Part shown: positions 21,093 to 32,618 of the stretch, piece after piece | Layout of the letters: every line of letters begins with the position of its first letter | Position numbering within the stretch: position 1 is the first letter of the stretch | Origin: Batkoa obscura | Lineage: Eukaryota > Entomophthoromycota > Entomophthoromycetes > Entomophthorales > Batkoaceae | Reading direction: 5' to 3' | Assembly: GCA_030770535.1 (NCBI GenBank) | Contig: JASVEC010000008.1 | Span: 1,488,001 to 1,552,000 of the forward strand | DNA: 64,000 bases | Translations under genes and position numbers: made by a program | The notes under the pieces: generated by a model | What the model was told of the DNA's origin: nothing | The model's database searches: none | The model's input: only the letters and a program-made list of their open reading frames with translations

Positions 21093-23335
21093 ATGTTGAA
21101 TAATATGCCAAAAAGTACCATCAATGGTCTCGCTTATTTACGCGACCGATTTGGCTCCTTGATTACCTTTGAGTCCTTGGAAGGTGATCAAAGTAAACTT
21201 AAAACCTTCAAGTTCGATAAAGAAGAGTTAGATACCCTGGATGTTATTGCAAGAAAATTTCGTCATGAAGCCAAAGATGATGTTGAAAATGATTTAAATG
21301 AAGAAAGTGTTGAAGATAGCTCAAGGGAAGAAACTAGCGGAGCTAGTCAAGAAGGAATCAATGATACCAACAACGAAGAAGAAATTAGCAAAACCAAGTC
21401 AGCTGATTATAACGAAATTAGTTCTATTGGAGACTCAATAAAAAGCGCAAGAACATATGATAAAATAATACAATCACATGATGGAAGGGAAGTTTTCGTA
21501 TTTTGTGGAGGGGAAAAATGTATGCATTGAATTTGTTTTCAAAACTAAACTAACATTTCAATTTAGTTGTACAAATAGAAGAAGAAGATATAGTAAATAA
21601 AAATGATGTATTCAAGATTACTCAAAATGGACAGTTGGTTCCTTACGTCCGAAGGTATCCTGTTTTAAATACCCCAAATCAATATCCATACAGCTGGAAA
21701 CATGGTGTTGGTTTACGTAATCCAGATGTATTTTGTTATGCAAATTCGCTCTTTCAAAGTCTATTTAATTTAGGCTATTTTAAGGATCTAATAATGTCTA
21801 AAGCTCAATTTGAGTGTAAGTTATTTCCATAGTTTATTTAACAATACTTATTTTCTTACAGGTAAACATGGAGAACTCACAGATGACTTTGGATGTCTAT
21901 TATGCTATTTAAGAAAAAGACTGCCTTCAATCTATAAACATCAAGGGGGGTCAACTGAATTGTATAAATTAATTATTAGAATTGCAAGTAAATAATATTT
22001 TAGTTAACCAGTATTAGAATACTGATAGTTTAATAATAGAAAAAATGAATGAAGGTTCTATATATGATATGAAAGATGCTTCAGAATTCGGATTAAAGCT
22101 ATTAGATTTACTTGAAGAGTGTTTTACTAAAATGATTGATAATCCTAAGTAATATAGTAATTTATGTATAATAATTAGATTAATCATTTTAATTAGTCCA
22201 TTCCGCCATACAACCGTAATGGATAATCCAGTTCATCAAATATTTGGGATAGTTAAAAAAGATACATCCTCGTGTGCATTAAAAGGTCATGAGTCAAATC
22301 ACTTCTTTACTGATTATTCATTAGAAGTATTGCCTTCTAAAGATATTTATAAATCATTGGATCATCACTTTCAAAGTAAAAAAATAGATGATAGAAAATG
22401 TGATCATTGTGACGTACGAGGGAAAGGTAAAAATATGGTTACGATACATAAACCACCAAAGGTTTTATTAATTAAAATTAATCGAACATCCTATTCTTTC
22501 AAAAAAAGAGACGATACAGTAGAATTCCCAACTATATTGGATATTTCAAAATATACAGATAGTAACTCAACTACCAAATATCAGTTAGATTCTGTTGTAG
22601 TTCATTACGGAAGAGATGCATATAGTGGCCATTATGTAACAGTTACTAGAAATAAGGATAATGAGTTTTATATGATAAGCGACGCTAGTGAGCCAGAATT
22701 ACTCAAATTTGAATCTTTTAAAAAAGAATTATATCAAGGAGCATGTGTATTATCGTATGTTTTAATAGAAGATAATGAAGAAAGAAACGAGATTGAGGAC
22801 TATAGTCTTATTGAGCTATTCGATAATCATCCAAGTAATTAAATTTTAAATTTTTAGTATAATACTAAAATTTTATTTAGAAAAAATAGAGAAAGTTAAA
22901 GTAACCAAAAGCGAAAGGGTGGTCAATAAAGCTGGAAAAGCAGACGAAGCCAAAGAAGATAAAGAAGTAGATAGACTTAAGATAAAGGAAAATTACAATA
23001 TGATGCCAATACTAAATGCAAATATGAAAGGAAAGGTAATGAAATCAGCCTTGAAAGGAAAAAAGAAGAAGAAACTAGGAAGAGGTAAAGGAAATTTTCA
23101 AGTGATAGTAGAAAAAAATGGACAAGGGGTTGAAAAAGGATTTTCATTTAATGAAGATTTATTTGACAATAAGAAAAGATCCTTTATTAAGAGGCCTGAT
23201 AGCTATGACCACGAATACGATTATGGACGCTTACCAAAAATCAAAAAGAAAAGGGAAGATAATTTTAACCAGCATAATCAATTCCAAGTGGAACAAGATA
23301 TTAAGAATATTGTTAAAAAATATAGGAATCATTGA
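21093..23335 (+). CDS. Ubiquitin-specific protease with basic C-terminal tail (USP36/Ubp10-like), spliced
   Basis: Six or so exons read through in frame. Exon 1 ends at the donor near 21520; later exons encode SWKHGVGLRNPDVFCYANSL (catalytic Cys box), DFGCLLCYL, FRHTTVMDNPVHQIFGI, a zinc-like CDHC site, and DSVVVHYGRDAYSGHYVTVT with the catalytic His plus MISDASEP with the acid residue. A TAA at 22840-22842 lies inside a normal intron (22834-22879); splicing adds a Lys-rich tail containing KGKKKKKLGRGKGNF and YDHEYDYGRLPKIKKKRE. A similar acidic-then-basic tail occurs in nucleolar USP36/Ubp10 enzymes, which remove ubiquitin from ribosome-assembly factors and histones. The N-terminal 145 residues are acidic and low in complexity. 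The USP assignment is firm; the subfamily is inferred from the tail. Confidence 0.87.
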
Positions 23336-24503
23336 TTAGCAGCTATTAGTTTTACAAAGTTTCAAGTTTTCTAAAATATTATCAAGCATTTTGTTGTATT
23401 TTTATTAATAAAGTAATTATTGACATTTTACTCTGTTTATTTCATAATTGATTTTAATATATGAGGATGTTTTTTTGGTTTCACCACTTTTTCCATTTTT
23501 TAAGCGCTATTTGATCGGAAAGATTGTTAATAAAATTCTTAAGCAAAAAAATACATCCCCATATATATGATTTAGGCTCAAAATTGTCAAAAAATATTTT
23601 ATGCTTTAGCATTCCACTTTATTGTTCTAAACTGTTCTATTATCTTCTCTATAATTTAATACACTTATACTAGTATTTAAAGGTGTATTTTGAGATGTGT
23701 AATGGTCGTTAATAATAGCTTTATTTGGATTGTATAACTAAAATAAACCAAACGATTTTAGTCCACATATGCAACTTTTACTATAGTGTTTTAATAAAAC
23801 ATAGTTAAATACTTTTCACTTAATTCAACATTTTTTATTACAAAACATGATAACTCCCGGCTTTCATGTCTTTATTTTTTCAATATGATTAAAGTTTAAA
23901 AATCATGAAGTATTTATAATAAATGTAAGTGTTTCGATTATGATTGTAGAAATTTAATTATAAAGTTGTAAAGGATGAAATTTATATTAAAATCAAGAAT
24001 TTAAAGTATTAAGTACAGTGATAAAATTTTAATTATAAAAGTTTGAATAAATTGTTTGGACAATTATATAAAGGGCCGAAGCATGCAAAAAATACTCGAG
24101 AATTATTATTTTTTTATTTGTACAGCAATTATTAATCTAATTCAAAAAAGTAAATGTCTCCTACCTTATTTGTATTGCGTTATAAATAAAAACTATAAAT
24201 TTGCTTTGAGGTATTTTAAATACTACTCGATCAAAAGCAAAACAAGATAACTAACTTTTAAATGCAATTTTTAAGACTAAGAAAAGGAGAAAATATAATT
24301 TATATCAAAGCTAAGAAATTGATTCTAAAATAAAGACTTACATCTATTATCGCTGATAACAGACAGAGGCACTCTTTGGAAAAACTATCTTGTAACAAAT
24401 AGGTATTATAAATATTTAAGATAATCCAAACAAAGTAATATTAAAAAATAAAATCCATTTATTAAAGATCTTTAAATAGCAATATTAGTAAAGAGATAGA
24501 AAT
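23336..24503. other. Spacer between ubiquitin protease and permease 1
   Basis: Contains MITE copy 5 and otherwise only AT-rich DNA; the two flanking genes converge here. Confidence 0.6.
23459..23564 (+). mobile_element. MITE copy 5 (TGGGGATGT family)
   Basis: 106 bp from ATATGAGGATGT to ACATCCCCATAT, well preserved inside (TTTTTAAGCGCTATTTGA). It is located 124 bp after the ubiquitin protease stop. Confidence 0.9.
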
Positions 24504-26111
24504 TTAGTGTTCACGAATGATTTGTTCAAAATCATTTCCAATGAATTTTTCTGGGTGGTTAATACGAGAGTTATGGAATCCATAACAAATATAAACAAGT
24601 ATACCAATACCAAGCCAGATGAAAAGACGAGCTAATGAAGATGGTGGATTTGTAAACACTAAAGCGATCGAGAACAAAGCTCCAAATAATGGAATAACAT
24701 AAGGTCCTAATGGAACACGGAATGGACGTGGGAGATCTGGTCTTTTAATACGGAGGATCATAACTCCAAGGCACACAAGGAAGAAACCGAAAAGTGTACC
24801 CATACCAGACAACGAGCCTAAAAGATCAATTGGGAAGATAGCAGCTAATAAAGATGCAATACATCCTACAATAAGCTGACTCACCCATGGAGTACCAAAT
24901 TTACGATGAACTCTTCCAAAGAATCTAGGTAAAAGACCATCACGAGACATAGTATAGAAAATACGGGCTTGGGCCATCATAGTAACAATAATGGCAGTAA
25001 CCATACCAAGTACGGCTGATAGACCAATAGCAATAGATAACCAATTTTTGTTGACATAAGAAGTTGCAAAAGTAATTGGACTATTGATATCAATTAAATT
25101 ATATGGAACAATACCTACTAAGACCAAGCACACAGCAATATAAAGCACAGTTGAAACAACTAAAGAACCAATGATACCAATAGGTATGTCTCTTCCAGGA
25201 TTTTTGGCTTCTTGTGCAGCAGTTGATACAGAGTCAAATCCAGTGTAACAAAAGAATACGATCGATGAGCCTTTTAATACACCTAATGCACCATATTTAC
25301 CGTAAACACCTTCTACTGCATCAGGAATAAATGGATTATAATTGGCAACGTCAACGTCTCCAGCACAAGCAAATATAAATAAAAGAATAACAACCATTTT
25401 GATTATAACTGCGACAACAGTAGCAGTAGCAGATTCACGAGAAGAATATATCAATAATAAAGTGCATGTCATAATAATACAGACTGCAGGCAGATTGAAA
25501 TAATCTCCTGTAAGCTCAAAACTACTTGTTTTTTCAACCCATTTTACGAACGCTCCAGTAAGATACTTTGGTGGATACCATCCGAAAGCATCACCAAAGA
25601 ACCGCATAAGATAAGCAGACCATCCTACACCTACAGCAGCAGTACCGACCAAATATTCCAAAACTAGAGCCCAACCAACGACCCAAGATATAAATTCACC
25701 CATAGTAGTATATGTATAAGAGTAAGCAGAGCCAGCAACTGGAATCATAGCAGCAATTTCAGCGTAACATAAAGCAGCCAAAGTAGCAACGAAACCAGCA
25801 ATGGCAAAACATAAAACAACAGCAGGACCAGCATCATCATGTGCAACAGTACCAGAGTATACGAAAATACCAGTACCAATAATACAACCGATACCAATAC
25901 CAGTCAAATGGATGGCATTAAGGTTACGCTTCATACCAGTGTTCTGAGTAGCATCCATCAGACCTTCAACATTTTTTCTAACGAACAACCTTCTTAATGT
26001 AAACATACTCCAGTTTTCACCAGACTTTCTTATAACTTGAGGAACAGGGACATCGACTGATCCAGTCTCTTTTGAAGTCTCAAAAGCTTCATTTACTTCT
26101 TTTTCACCCAT
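24504..26111 (-). CDS. Amino-acid permease 1 (cationic amino acid transporter/YfnA type, APC family)
   Basis: Intronless, 535 residues, with about 12 membrane segments. After a 60-residue cytosolic N-terminus, the first helix carries HLTGIGIGCIIGTGIFVYSG, the helix-breaking substrate site of APC transporters. FFCYTGFDSVSTAAQEAKNP in the middle and IPIGIIGSL further on are typical of the CAT/YfnA branch. The protein probably imports amino acids at the plasma membrane; substrate specificity cannot be read off. It has two paralogues in the window, at 42491-44098 (about the same length, very similar at the 3' end) and 52071-53696 (more distant). A TATA box sits 72 bp upstream, and the 5' leader ends with an intron-acceptor-like TTTTTTATAG just before the ATG, so a leader intron is possible. 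Confidence 0.95.
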   Translation of the reverse strand: MGEKEVNEAFETSKETGSVDVPVPQVIRKSGENWSMFTLRRLFVRKNVEGLMDATQNTGMKRNLNAIHLTGIGIGCIIGTGIFVYSGTVAHDDAGPAVVLCFAIAGFVATLAALCYAEIAAMIPVAGSAYSYTYTTMGEFISWVVGWALVLEYLVGTAAVGVGWSAYLMRFFGDAFGWYPPKYLTGAFVKWVEKTSSFELTGDYFNLPAVCIIMTCTLLLIYSSRESATATVVAVIIKMVVILLFIFACAGDVDVANYNPFIPDAVEGVYGKYGALGVLKGSSIVFFCYTGFDSVSTAAQEAKNPGRDIPIGIIGSLVVSTVLYIAVCLVLVGIVPYNLIDINSPITFATSYVNKNWLSIAIGLSAVLGMVTAIIVTMMAQARIFYTMSRDGLLPRFFGRVHRKFGTPWVSQLIVGCIASLLAAIFPIDLLGSLSGMGTLFGFFLVCLGVMILRIKRPDLPRPFRVPLGPYVIPLFGALFSIALVFTNPPSSLARLFIWLGIGILVYICYGFHNSRINHPEKFIGNDFEQIIREH

Positions 26112-26174
26112 CGCGAGCCTATAAAAAATTCAAACTTTATTAAATATATTTAGCTTGTAGTAAGTTTATGTACT

Positions 26175-26183
26175 GTTTATATA
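26175..26183 (-). promoter_or_regulatory. TATA box of permease 1
   Basis: TATATAAAC followed by AGT on the minus strand, 72 bp before the ATG. The same 12-mer occurs before permease 2. Confidence 0.55.
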
Positions 26184-28910
26184 CTCTTAAATATGGTTTC
26201 TTTTTTTGTCATTTGGGTCAAATTCCAATTTGGTTCTCAGAACTTACTTTAATTATTAGCAATCAACTGATTTAAAATGTGATGTTAAATAAAATCTTCA
26301 CCTCCAACTTTGGTTAATTGTATGACCTACTACTAGGCTAGATCACTTGATAGATTTTAATCCTAATGTTGGTAAAAAATCTACGTTGCCTATTTTGATA
26401 ATCTATAAATTATAGCCAATTAATTTATTTAAATCTATTATTATATTAAAATTTTATTTTTATATATTGACAATAACAATGTACATGTATGTGTTTATTA
26501 ATATAAGTTTTATTCTTGTTTGGTTTCGTTTATACAAAAAAGGTTTTTGTATTTACCTTAATGCTTCTAAATTAATGAAGGAGCTTGTGCTTTAAACGAA
26601 AAATGTGGCAAATTGATAATGAGAGGGACAATGCTACATAATGGCGAAATTCTGGAAATTCTGCTTTTAAGCGTCCTTAACTTTTAAGGATAAAACAAGA
26701 TAAACTTTGATTCTTCATTCAATAATAATATGGGGTAAGAATTATATACAATAACTTTATACAGAAAAAGTTATCGCATACTTGTATTATTAAAATATAC
26801 AATTATAAATGATCATAACAATGAAGGGAAGGATCATATACCCTCAATATTTAATAATGGAGGCACATAATTTAATAATTTGAGGACCTTTTAAGTGTAT
26901 TAGCCCATAAGTTAAATTTAACTACTGAGATATACAACATTTTAGTCGAAATATTTCCCTTTCACTATAATGACTTTAATCACAGTTTTTATTTTAATCA
27001 GTTGATTCACTTTTTATTATATTTATCTACTCATGATACATAATACTTTTTAAGCTAAAGTTATAAAAAGGATCTTTAGACTCCCTTTAAACCGTTCATT
27101 ATATATAATTTAAACATTAAATTAATACTAAACCCACAGTACATTTTTAATAATCCAACGAATAGTATTTCCTTGGGGTATAATTTGACTCTAGATAGTA
27201 AAGTAATTAACATATTAAGGCTTACAGTAATAATATTTTATTTAATAAATGAGATCCTTGTTATAAATATAAGCACTTGTATTCTATTTGAAAATAATCT
27301 TTCTGCATTTATTTACAAAATTCTATTTTATTTATTATCAATGTTCGGTAATTACCTCAAGCCTTCTATTCTGCTGCAATCTTGTATCAGCTATATCTTG
27401 AAATCAATCAAACATTTTTTGCATAAATGAAAATAACATAAGAATAAATGATATATTTAATTTATAAAAGACGTAAGGCGGAATATATAAAATCAAATAA
27501 ATGTTGCTAAAAATGGCATTTTTTTCTAGATTACATAATAATATTAATCCGGGTACAAAATCACTCAAATAAGGTTTTCTCATTTTGTGGTTTTTTAACC
27601 ATATTTAAAAATCATATTCTTTTATTACAAAATTTATCAAATAACAGATGAGATAAGATATCTTTGTTACAGTAAGCTTACACCAAATAAGAGACAATAA
27701 ATGTTTTCATACAACTATTACGAACATTACATTATTTTCTATTATTGATGATCATTGATGAAAGAATTCTTTCCAATATGCAAACGAATAAAAAATTAAA
27801 AATCAAAGGTAAGTTCTAGAGAAAGCAAATGATCAGAGAATAGAATAATAGTTCTCTTATCTAATCATTTGACAGTTCATATTTATTGTTGTAATATTAT
27901 CAACGCAGAACATTTGAAAAAGGACAACACATATAGTAAATAAGCAACATGGTATTTTTTAAATCTTTAGTTTATATTATATTTTTATAACTGCTAACTA
28001 AAGTATATAATTTAATTATAGAAAACCTTATAAGTGAACTATCTAGTAAAATATTAAAAATTTGAAACATTCAAGTGAAAGCATACTAATAAATTAGGTT
28101 CTAGAAAGAAATGTTTGTCTTACCACTTTGATCGTCATTAGACTCCTATTCGTATTAACTAGGACAAAACCATAAGTCGATCGTAATATTGAAAGTTGCT
28201 ACCATCGAAATTTCATTTTTTTGGCTATGGCTAACTAATTAAAATTAGAATGTTTTACATTCTTTGAATTAATTTATTTTAACCTTTATTTTTTTATATT
28301 GGAATCAATATACTGCCATATACATATAATTTCTATAAAAAAATAGTTAATTTACTTAAAAAGTATAAAGCTTTGAATATGGGGTTTTTATTTTGTTATG
28401 TCTGAATCTAATAACTCATTTGTTTAAAATATGATGAGATAAAACTTTAAAATAAGCTTTTATAAAAATTATGGCTAAAATGTGAACTATTATAATGATA
28501 TTATATTATTGAATTATAGCCGAAAACAGGTCATTAGTACTAAATGCTCCGTTTATTTTTTTTGCCAAAAATACTATAAAAGTTTACAATTTAATCAAGT
28601 AAAATCGATTGTTAGTTATATTAAATAAAAGCTGTATTTAAACACTTTCCAATTTATTTTAATTCTAACTATTATTTAGTAACATGCAAATAAAACTCAT
28701 TCCTACTTATATTAGATAAATCTGTATACATATACTTTTTATATTTTTAATAATATACAAACAAGATAACTTTGTTTTTTGAAATAATAGTATATAAAGA
28801 TTTTTAAAAATATTAAATTAAACTTTATGAAAGGCTCTACTAAAAATTTATTACCTACATCATTCATTGTTTATATACCAAGTATTAAGAATTGGACATT
28901 TATTTCAATA
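26184..28910. other. Long AT-rich spacer
   Basis: About 2.7 kb in which I see no gene, MITE or long repeat. An 85-codon open frame at 27173-27430 is hydrophobic and AT-driven and is not supported. Confidence 0.5.
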
Positions 28911-30210
28911 TTAATCAAAAAATGCGTCATTGGAAGATGTATCTGATGATAAGCTTAAGGAATCTGTAAACAACATGCTTTTACTTGATAATGACAGATT
29001 GGTAGAAAACTCAGAAAAGTAAGTTGAAGCCATAGTAGAGTTTAATATTAATTCTTTTTGCTTTTTTGTTTGACTATCACTCTCCATTTTGTTTTGCTTC
29101 CTTTTGAAATATGATTTTTTATTAAGTTTTTTAATCAAATAAGTAAATTTATCAGGCTCTTTAAGTGAATCATATATAAATACTTTGCTTTTCTAAAAGT
29201 CATTAGTATTGACTTAATAGTCAACTAATTGGCATACCTTAATTTTACTTTCATTAGGTATAATAAAATAAATATAATATAACTTATATATTATGTATAT
29301 AAAATAATCTTCTAAATTAATAGTATCCTAAAATTCTCCTTGAATAATAATAAATATTTAATGAACAAGAAGTTACATTATTATTTGTAAAAACTAATTC
29401 CTTTAGTAAATAATTTGAAGAGAATTTAGTAATGCTAATGATTGATGTACATATCATTTCCCAGTTAGGATATATTTCTTTAAATAACTATAATAATATA
29501 ATTATAATAATAGCTACATATAAAATTATAACCTTGAAATGATTAGAATCAAATATAAGCGGGAAGTGAAGTTTTAATAGTGAAAAGATAGCATATTGAA
29601 TTTGATCTAAAATTTGATCGGGTTTTTGATAGTTATCTAATAAAAAAGTCATAATAATTAATTTAATAATATGTTTTTTACCTTCACTGCCTAATTCTAT
29701 ACTTAAATTGATGCTTTTTAAATGTGATATTAAATTGGGTTGAATGTTTAGTTGGTTTTGTGAAAACAAATATACTGCTATTTAGGTAAGTTATTTTTTA
29801 CATAAATGCATTAAAACTACTTACTTTTCATAAAGTCATTGTTATTTATATCTGGTTTGATTTGAGATACCATAGTATTCTCATAACTTTGTTCAGAGAT
29901 TAGTAGTGATAATATAGGATCCTTCCACTCCGTTTTAATCATCGTTTTATTTCTAGTTTATTAGTATTAGATTAGTAAAATTAGACAATAATTTAAAATA
30001 TTACATATCTAAAAAGATTATGTTTAATACAATAGATCCATTAAAGTAAATAAATTGACTAAATTCTTTGTTTATTACAGTATTCTGATTTATAATGTTA
30101 TTGATTGTTTTGGGAAAATGTAATATATAATTAAAACTTATTTTAAATAAATTATCTGATGTTTTATTTTTAAAATTGATTGATAAATAATCTTTTTTTT
30201 CGTAATCCAT
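28911..30210 (-). CDS. Unknown protein, seven exons, 338 residues
   Basis: I do not recognise this protein. Seven minus-strand exons join with consistent phases: 30210-30005, 29952-29825, 29777-29682, 29636-29533, 29487-29377, 29327-29238 and 29192-28911. All junctions are GT-AG, with introns of 45-52 nt; the fourth donor is GTTATA rather than GTAAGT. The sum is 1017 nt, 338 codons plus stop. The product is mainly helical, begins MDYEKKDYLSINFKNKT, contains SLLISEQSYENTMVSQI and PDQILDQIQYAIFSLLKL, and ends with a Ser-rich acidic tail (SLSSDTSSNDAFFD). No signal peptide or clear membrane segment is seen, apart from a Tyr/Ile-rich stretch near residue 225. The consistent phasing makes it a real gene. 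It is 129 bp from, and co-directional with, another unknown gene. Confidence 0.72.
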
Positions 30211-30338
30211 TTATAATATTTTTAAAAGTAAACAAAATTCATAGATTTTATATAGTTTATTATTTAATGCATTTTATTAATTATTCATTTTGATGTCTAC
30301 TTAGCAATTATAACTTTTGTTTTATCATTATCTATTTA

Positions 30339-30845
30339 TTAACGCTTGTTTAAGCATTTCCCATCATCACAGGCATCGCATAAGGTTACGTCGTCCTCAT
30401 AAGTATTATATAAATTTATAGCATCCTCACCCTCTTTCTTGTATTCGGATAAATTGATTTCTGTTATAATTTTAGTACCATGATATTGGGTTATTTTGCT
30501 ATTCGTTTTTAAACTAAAAAAGCATTCAACTGGAGGTGCCTTCATTCGATTATTAAATGCTTTTGAGTGCTCTTCTAAAATTTTTGAGTCCAAAATGGTT
30601 TCACTGTTCTTCACTTTTCGCTTTTTATCAGCCTTCTTATTCTTTTTGCCCATCCTCTTAACCACCTTTGTTTTGTTTTGTTTTTCGGTTTCGTTACTTT
30701 CTTGGATGTTATTTTGTGTTAAGTTTTTATCCAAGTCAAGTCCCTTTTTATCGGATTCAAGTTCGCTAGATGGGGATTCATGTTCTTCCTCTAATAAATC
30801 AAATATATTCGCTGAATGTCCAAACTTAACGTCATTATCAGACAT
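30339..30845 (-). CDS. Unknown charged protein, 168 residues
   Basis: A single open frame from ATG at 30845 to TAA. The N-terminal third is acidic (NIFDLLEEEHESPSSELESD), followed by a strongly basic segment (KRMGKKNKKADKKRKVKN) that looks like a nuclear localisation signal. A more structured C-terminal part follows (VECFFSLKTNSKITQYHGTK) and ends with three Cys (CDACDDGKC). The composition suggests a small nuclear or nucleolar protein, but I recognise no family. Coding status is supported by the lack of AT-driven residues and a clean ATG. Confidence 0.65.
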   Translation of the reverse strand: MSDNDVKFGHSANIFDLLEEEHESPSSELESDKKGLDLDKNLTQNNIQESNETEKQNKTKVVKRMGKKNKKADKKRKVKNSETILDSKILEEHSKAFNNRMKAPPVECFFSLKTNSKITQYHGTKIITEINLSEYKKEGEDAINLYNTYEDDVTLCDACDDGKCLNKR

Positions 30846-31751
30846 TTTTAGTTTTAAAAAGATGAAAGATTATCTTTATTAGAATATCTAAAATAAACTA
30901 AAAACCGGGAGTATAATTGGTTAGATTATGTTAAAATTTAAAAGCAGCTAATAAAAGATACCCAAAATTATTGCAAGATGCCAATTATTTATAGTTTTTA
31001 TCTAAATTCAATGAAAGTACTACCAGGACCACTCCTAACATAATAACAACTAGAATTGATATGTGAACAAAGACGAAACGAATGTCTCAATATTCCCAAT
31101 TGCAAAAAATTTCGTGTTGTTTTGGAAAGAGAAATTGACGAGGATGGGAACAGGTATTATGAATGTTCAGTGGATGAGAATGTGTTTTATTCTTTAATTT
31201 TATTCTGAGACAGATGAGTACAGTAAATACAGGTCGTCCAAATATAAAATTTATGTGCTAGCAATATATGGCCTTGGGAATTACTTGAATGATAGGGGCA
31301 CTGGAGAATATGTATGGCCTTCCGAGGACAGTATTGTATGGGGTGAGTGACAAAAAAACATCACAGTTTACAGAAAACAAATATTAGTTTGTCACTTTAA
31401 CCTATATCAAGTTTTAGTAGGTTATCAAGGTCCCTTTTCACTTTATTTAGCGAAATACAAAGAAGTCCTTCAAAGATTATTAAAATGTAAAATTTTCAAA
31501 TCCCTGTTTACTTTATGACTTTGAAATAAATACCATTTAATAAGTTACATTATAATAGATAAACTAACTTTTATTCACTATTTTATAATAAGTTGTTATG
31601 ATTGTATGTTCATTTTGTTCAATACAAAAAGCCTTAGATTCGCTGTTAAAATTACTTTTATACTAGAAATTACATAGATATAAGCTCTAACTATTATTTT
31701 AAATCATTCATATATTTACAGCAATTTAGCCTGGTAAATTACATCAAAATA
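30846..31751. other. Spacer with a possible gene remnant
   Basis: Apart from the Cys-rich remnant at about 31045-31350 nothing is recognised. The sequence of that remnant is notably less AT-biased than its surroundings. Confidence 0.5.
31045..31350 (+). pseudogene. Possible remnant of a secreted Cys-rich protein gene
   Basis: One plus-strand frame reads CEQRRNECLNIPNCKKFRVV and on to ENVFYSLILF before a TGA. A second frame then continues with coding-like sequence (YKIYVLAIYGLGNYLNDRG) to a TGA at about 31348. Codon-like composition and even Cys spacing suggest a former small extracellular protein disrupted by a frameshift. An unrecognised intron between the two frames is the alternative. There is no clear ATG in frame. 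The call is tentative. Confidence 0.35.
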
Positions 31752-32618
31752 TTAATAATAGTCTCTAATTAAACTATTATTAACATTAGTTTGATTAAGC
31801 ACAGATTGAATCCAATCTTTATAGTTAAACACTCGAGTATAAATACCTGGAGTGTTTGGCCTCCCACATTTAAATCCAAAAGAAATGATTCCTACTAAAA
31901 CTGGATTATCATTCTTTTCATCAAAATATAATGCAGGCCCACCAGAATCTCCTTGACAAGCGTCAATGGTACCTTCGTTAAAACCTGCACAGAACTCTTG
32001 TCGAAAATCTATATCATAAGTTCTACTTAAATAGCTATAACAAGTTAACGGTTCAAAAACAGGAATTTGTCCGATAAGTAAAGTCTTACTATAAGGTCCA
32101 TTACTATATACTGAACCCCATCCTAATATATTTAACTTTGATGATACTTTTTTCGCTATATTCATCTCATCTATTAACGGAAAGTGAATCTTTGAGTTGT
32201 TTACTCCAAGCCTCTCTTTATTAGAGCTTTTATCCTCGACTACTTTATTTTCTAGTATCAAAATTGCAATGTCGTTTTTAATTCCTTTATTGTTTGAGTC
32301 ATAGCTAGGGTGTAAATAAATTTGTTCAACATACGAATTAAAGCCACCCTCATCTTCATCTTTTAGAGACAAGTTATGTCGGTTAATTTTTATCTGTAAC
32401 TCAGTCCTTAAATGAGAAGCAATACAATGCCCAGCAGTTACCACGGCTTTTGAAGAAATTAAAACTCCTGAACAAAAGGGTTGATTTGTTTTTTGGTCAT
32501 AAATCGAAACCATAAAGGGATACGAAAAAGGAGTTACCTGTTTACCATTAGTGATACTAGAAACTACACTAAAATAGGCGGTTATAATTATAAAGTTTCT
32601 TATCTTTATCATATGCAT
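31752..32618 (-). CDS. Trypsin-like serine protease (S1 family), secreted
   Basis: Intronless, 288 residues. A signal peptide (about residues 1-21) is followed at once by ITNGKQV, so the mature N-terminal Ile22 would form the activating salt bridge with almost no propeptide. The triad is complete: His64 in TAGHC, Asp116 in NDIAIL and Ser225 in GDSGGP. Asp219, six residues before the Ser, places an acidic residue at the bottom of the S1 pocket, which predicts cleavage after Arg or Lys. CQGDSGGP and GIYTRVFNYKDWI are standard family features. Secreted trypsins are common in insect-associated fungi, where they attack host protein; here that role is inferred. No close protease neighbour is present except the unrelated metallopeptidase at 39776-41284. 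Confidence 0.95.
   Translation of the reverse strand: MHMIKIRNFIIITAYFSVVSSITNGKQVTPFSYPFMVSIYDQKTNQPFCSGVLISSKAVVTAGHCIASHLRTELQIKINRHNLSLKDEDEGGFNSYVEQIYLHPSYDSNNKGIKNDIAILILENKVVEDKSSNKERLGVNNSKIHFPLIDEMNIAKKVSSKLNILGWGSVYSNGPYSKTLLIGQIPVFEPLTCYSYLSRTYDIDFRQEFCAGFNEGTIDACQGDSGGPALYFDEKNDNPVLVGIISFGFKCGRPNTPGIYTRVFNYKDWIQSVLNQTNVNNSLIRDYY

Noticed and set aside
24056-24250. 64-codon plus-strand frame
   Set aside because: AT-driven and with no continuation by splicing.
27173-27430. 85-codon hydrophobic frame
   Set aside because: Could pass for a small membrane protein, but hydrophobic codons are AT-rich and no start context or homology supports it.
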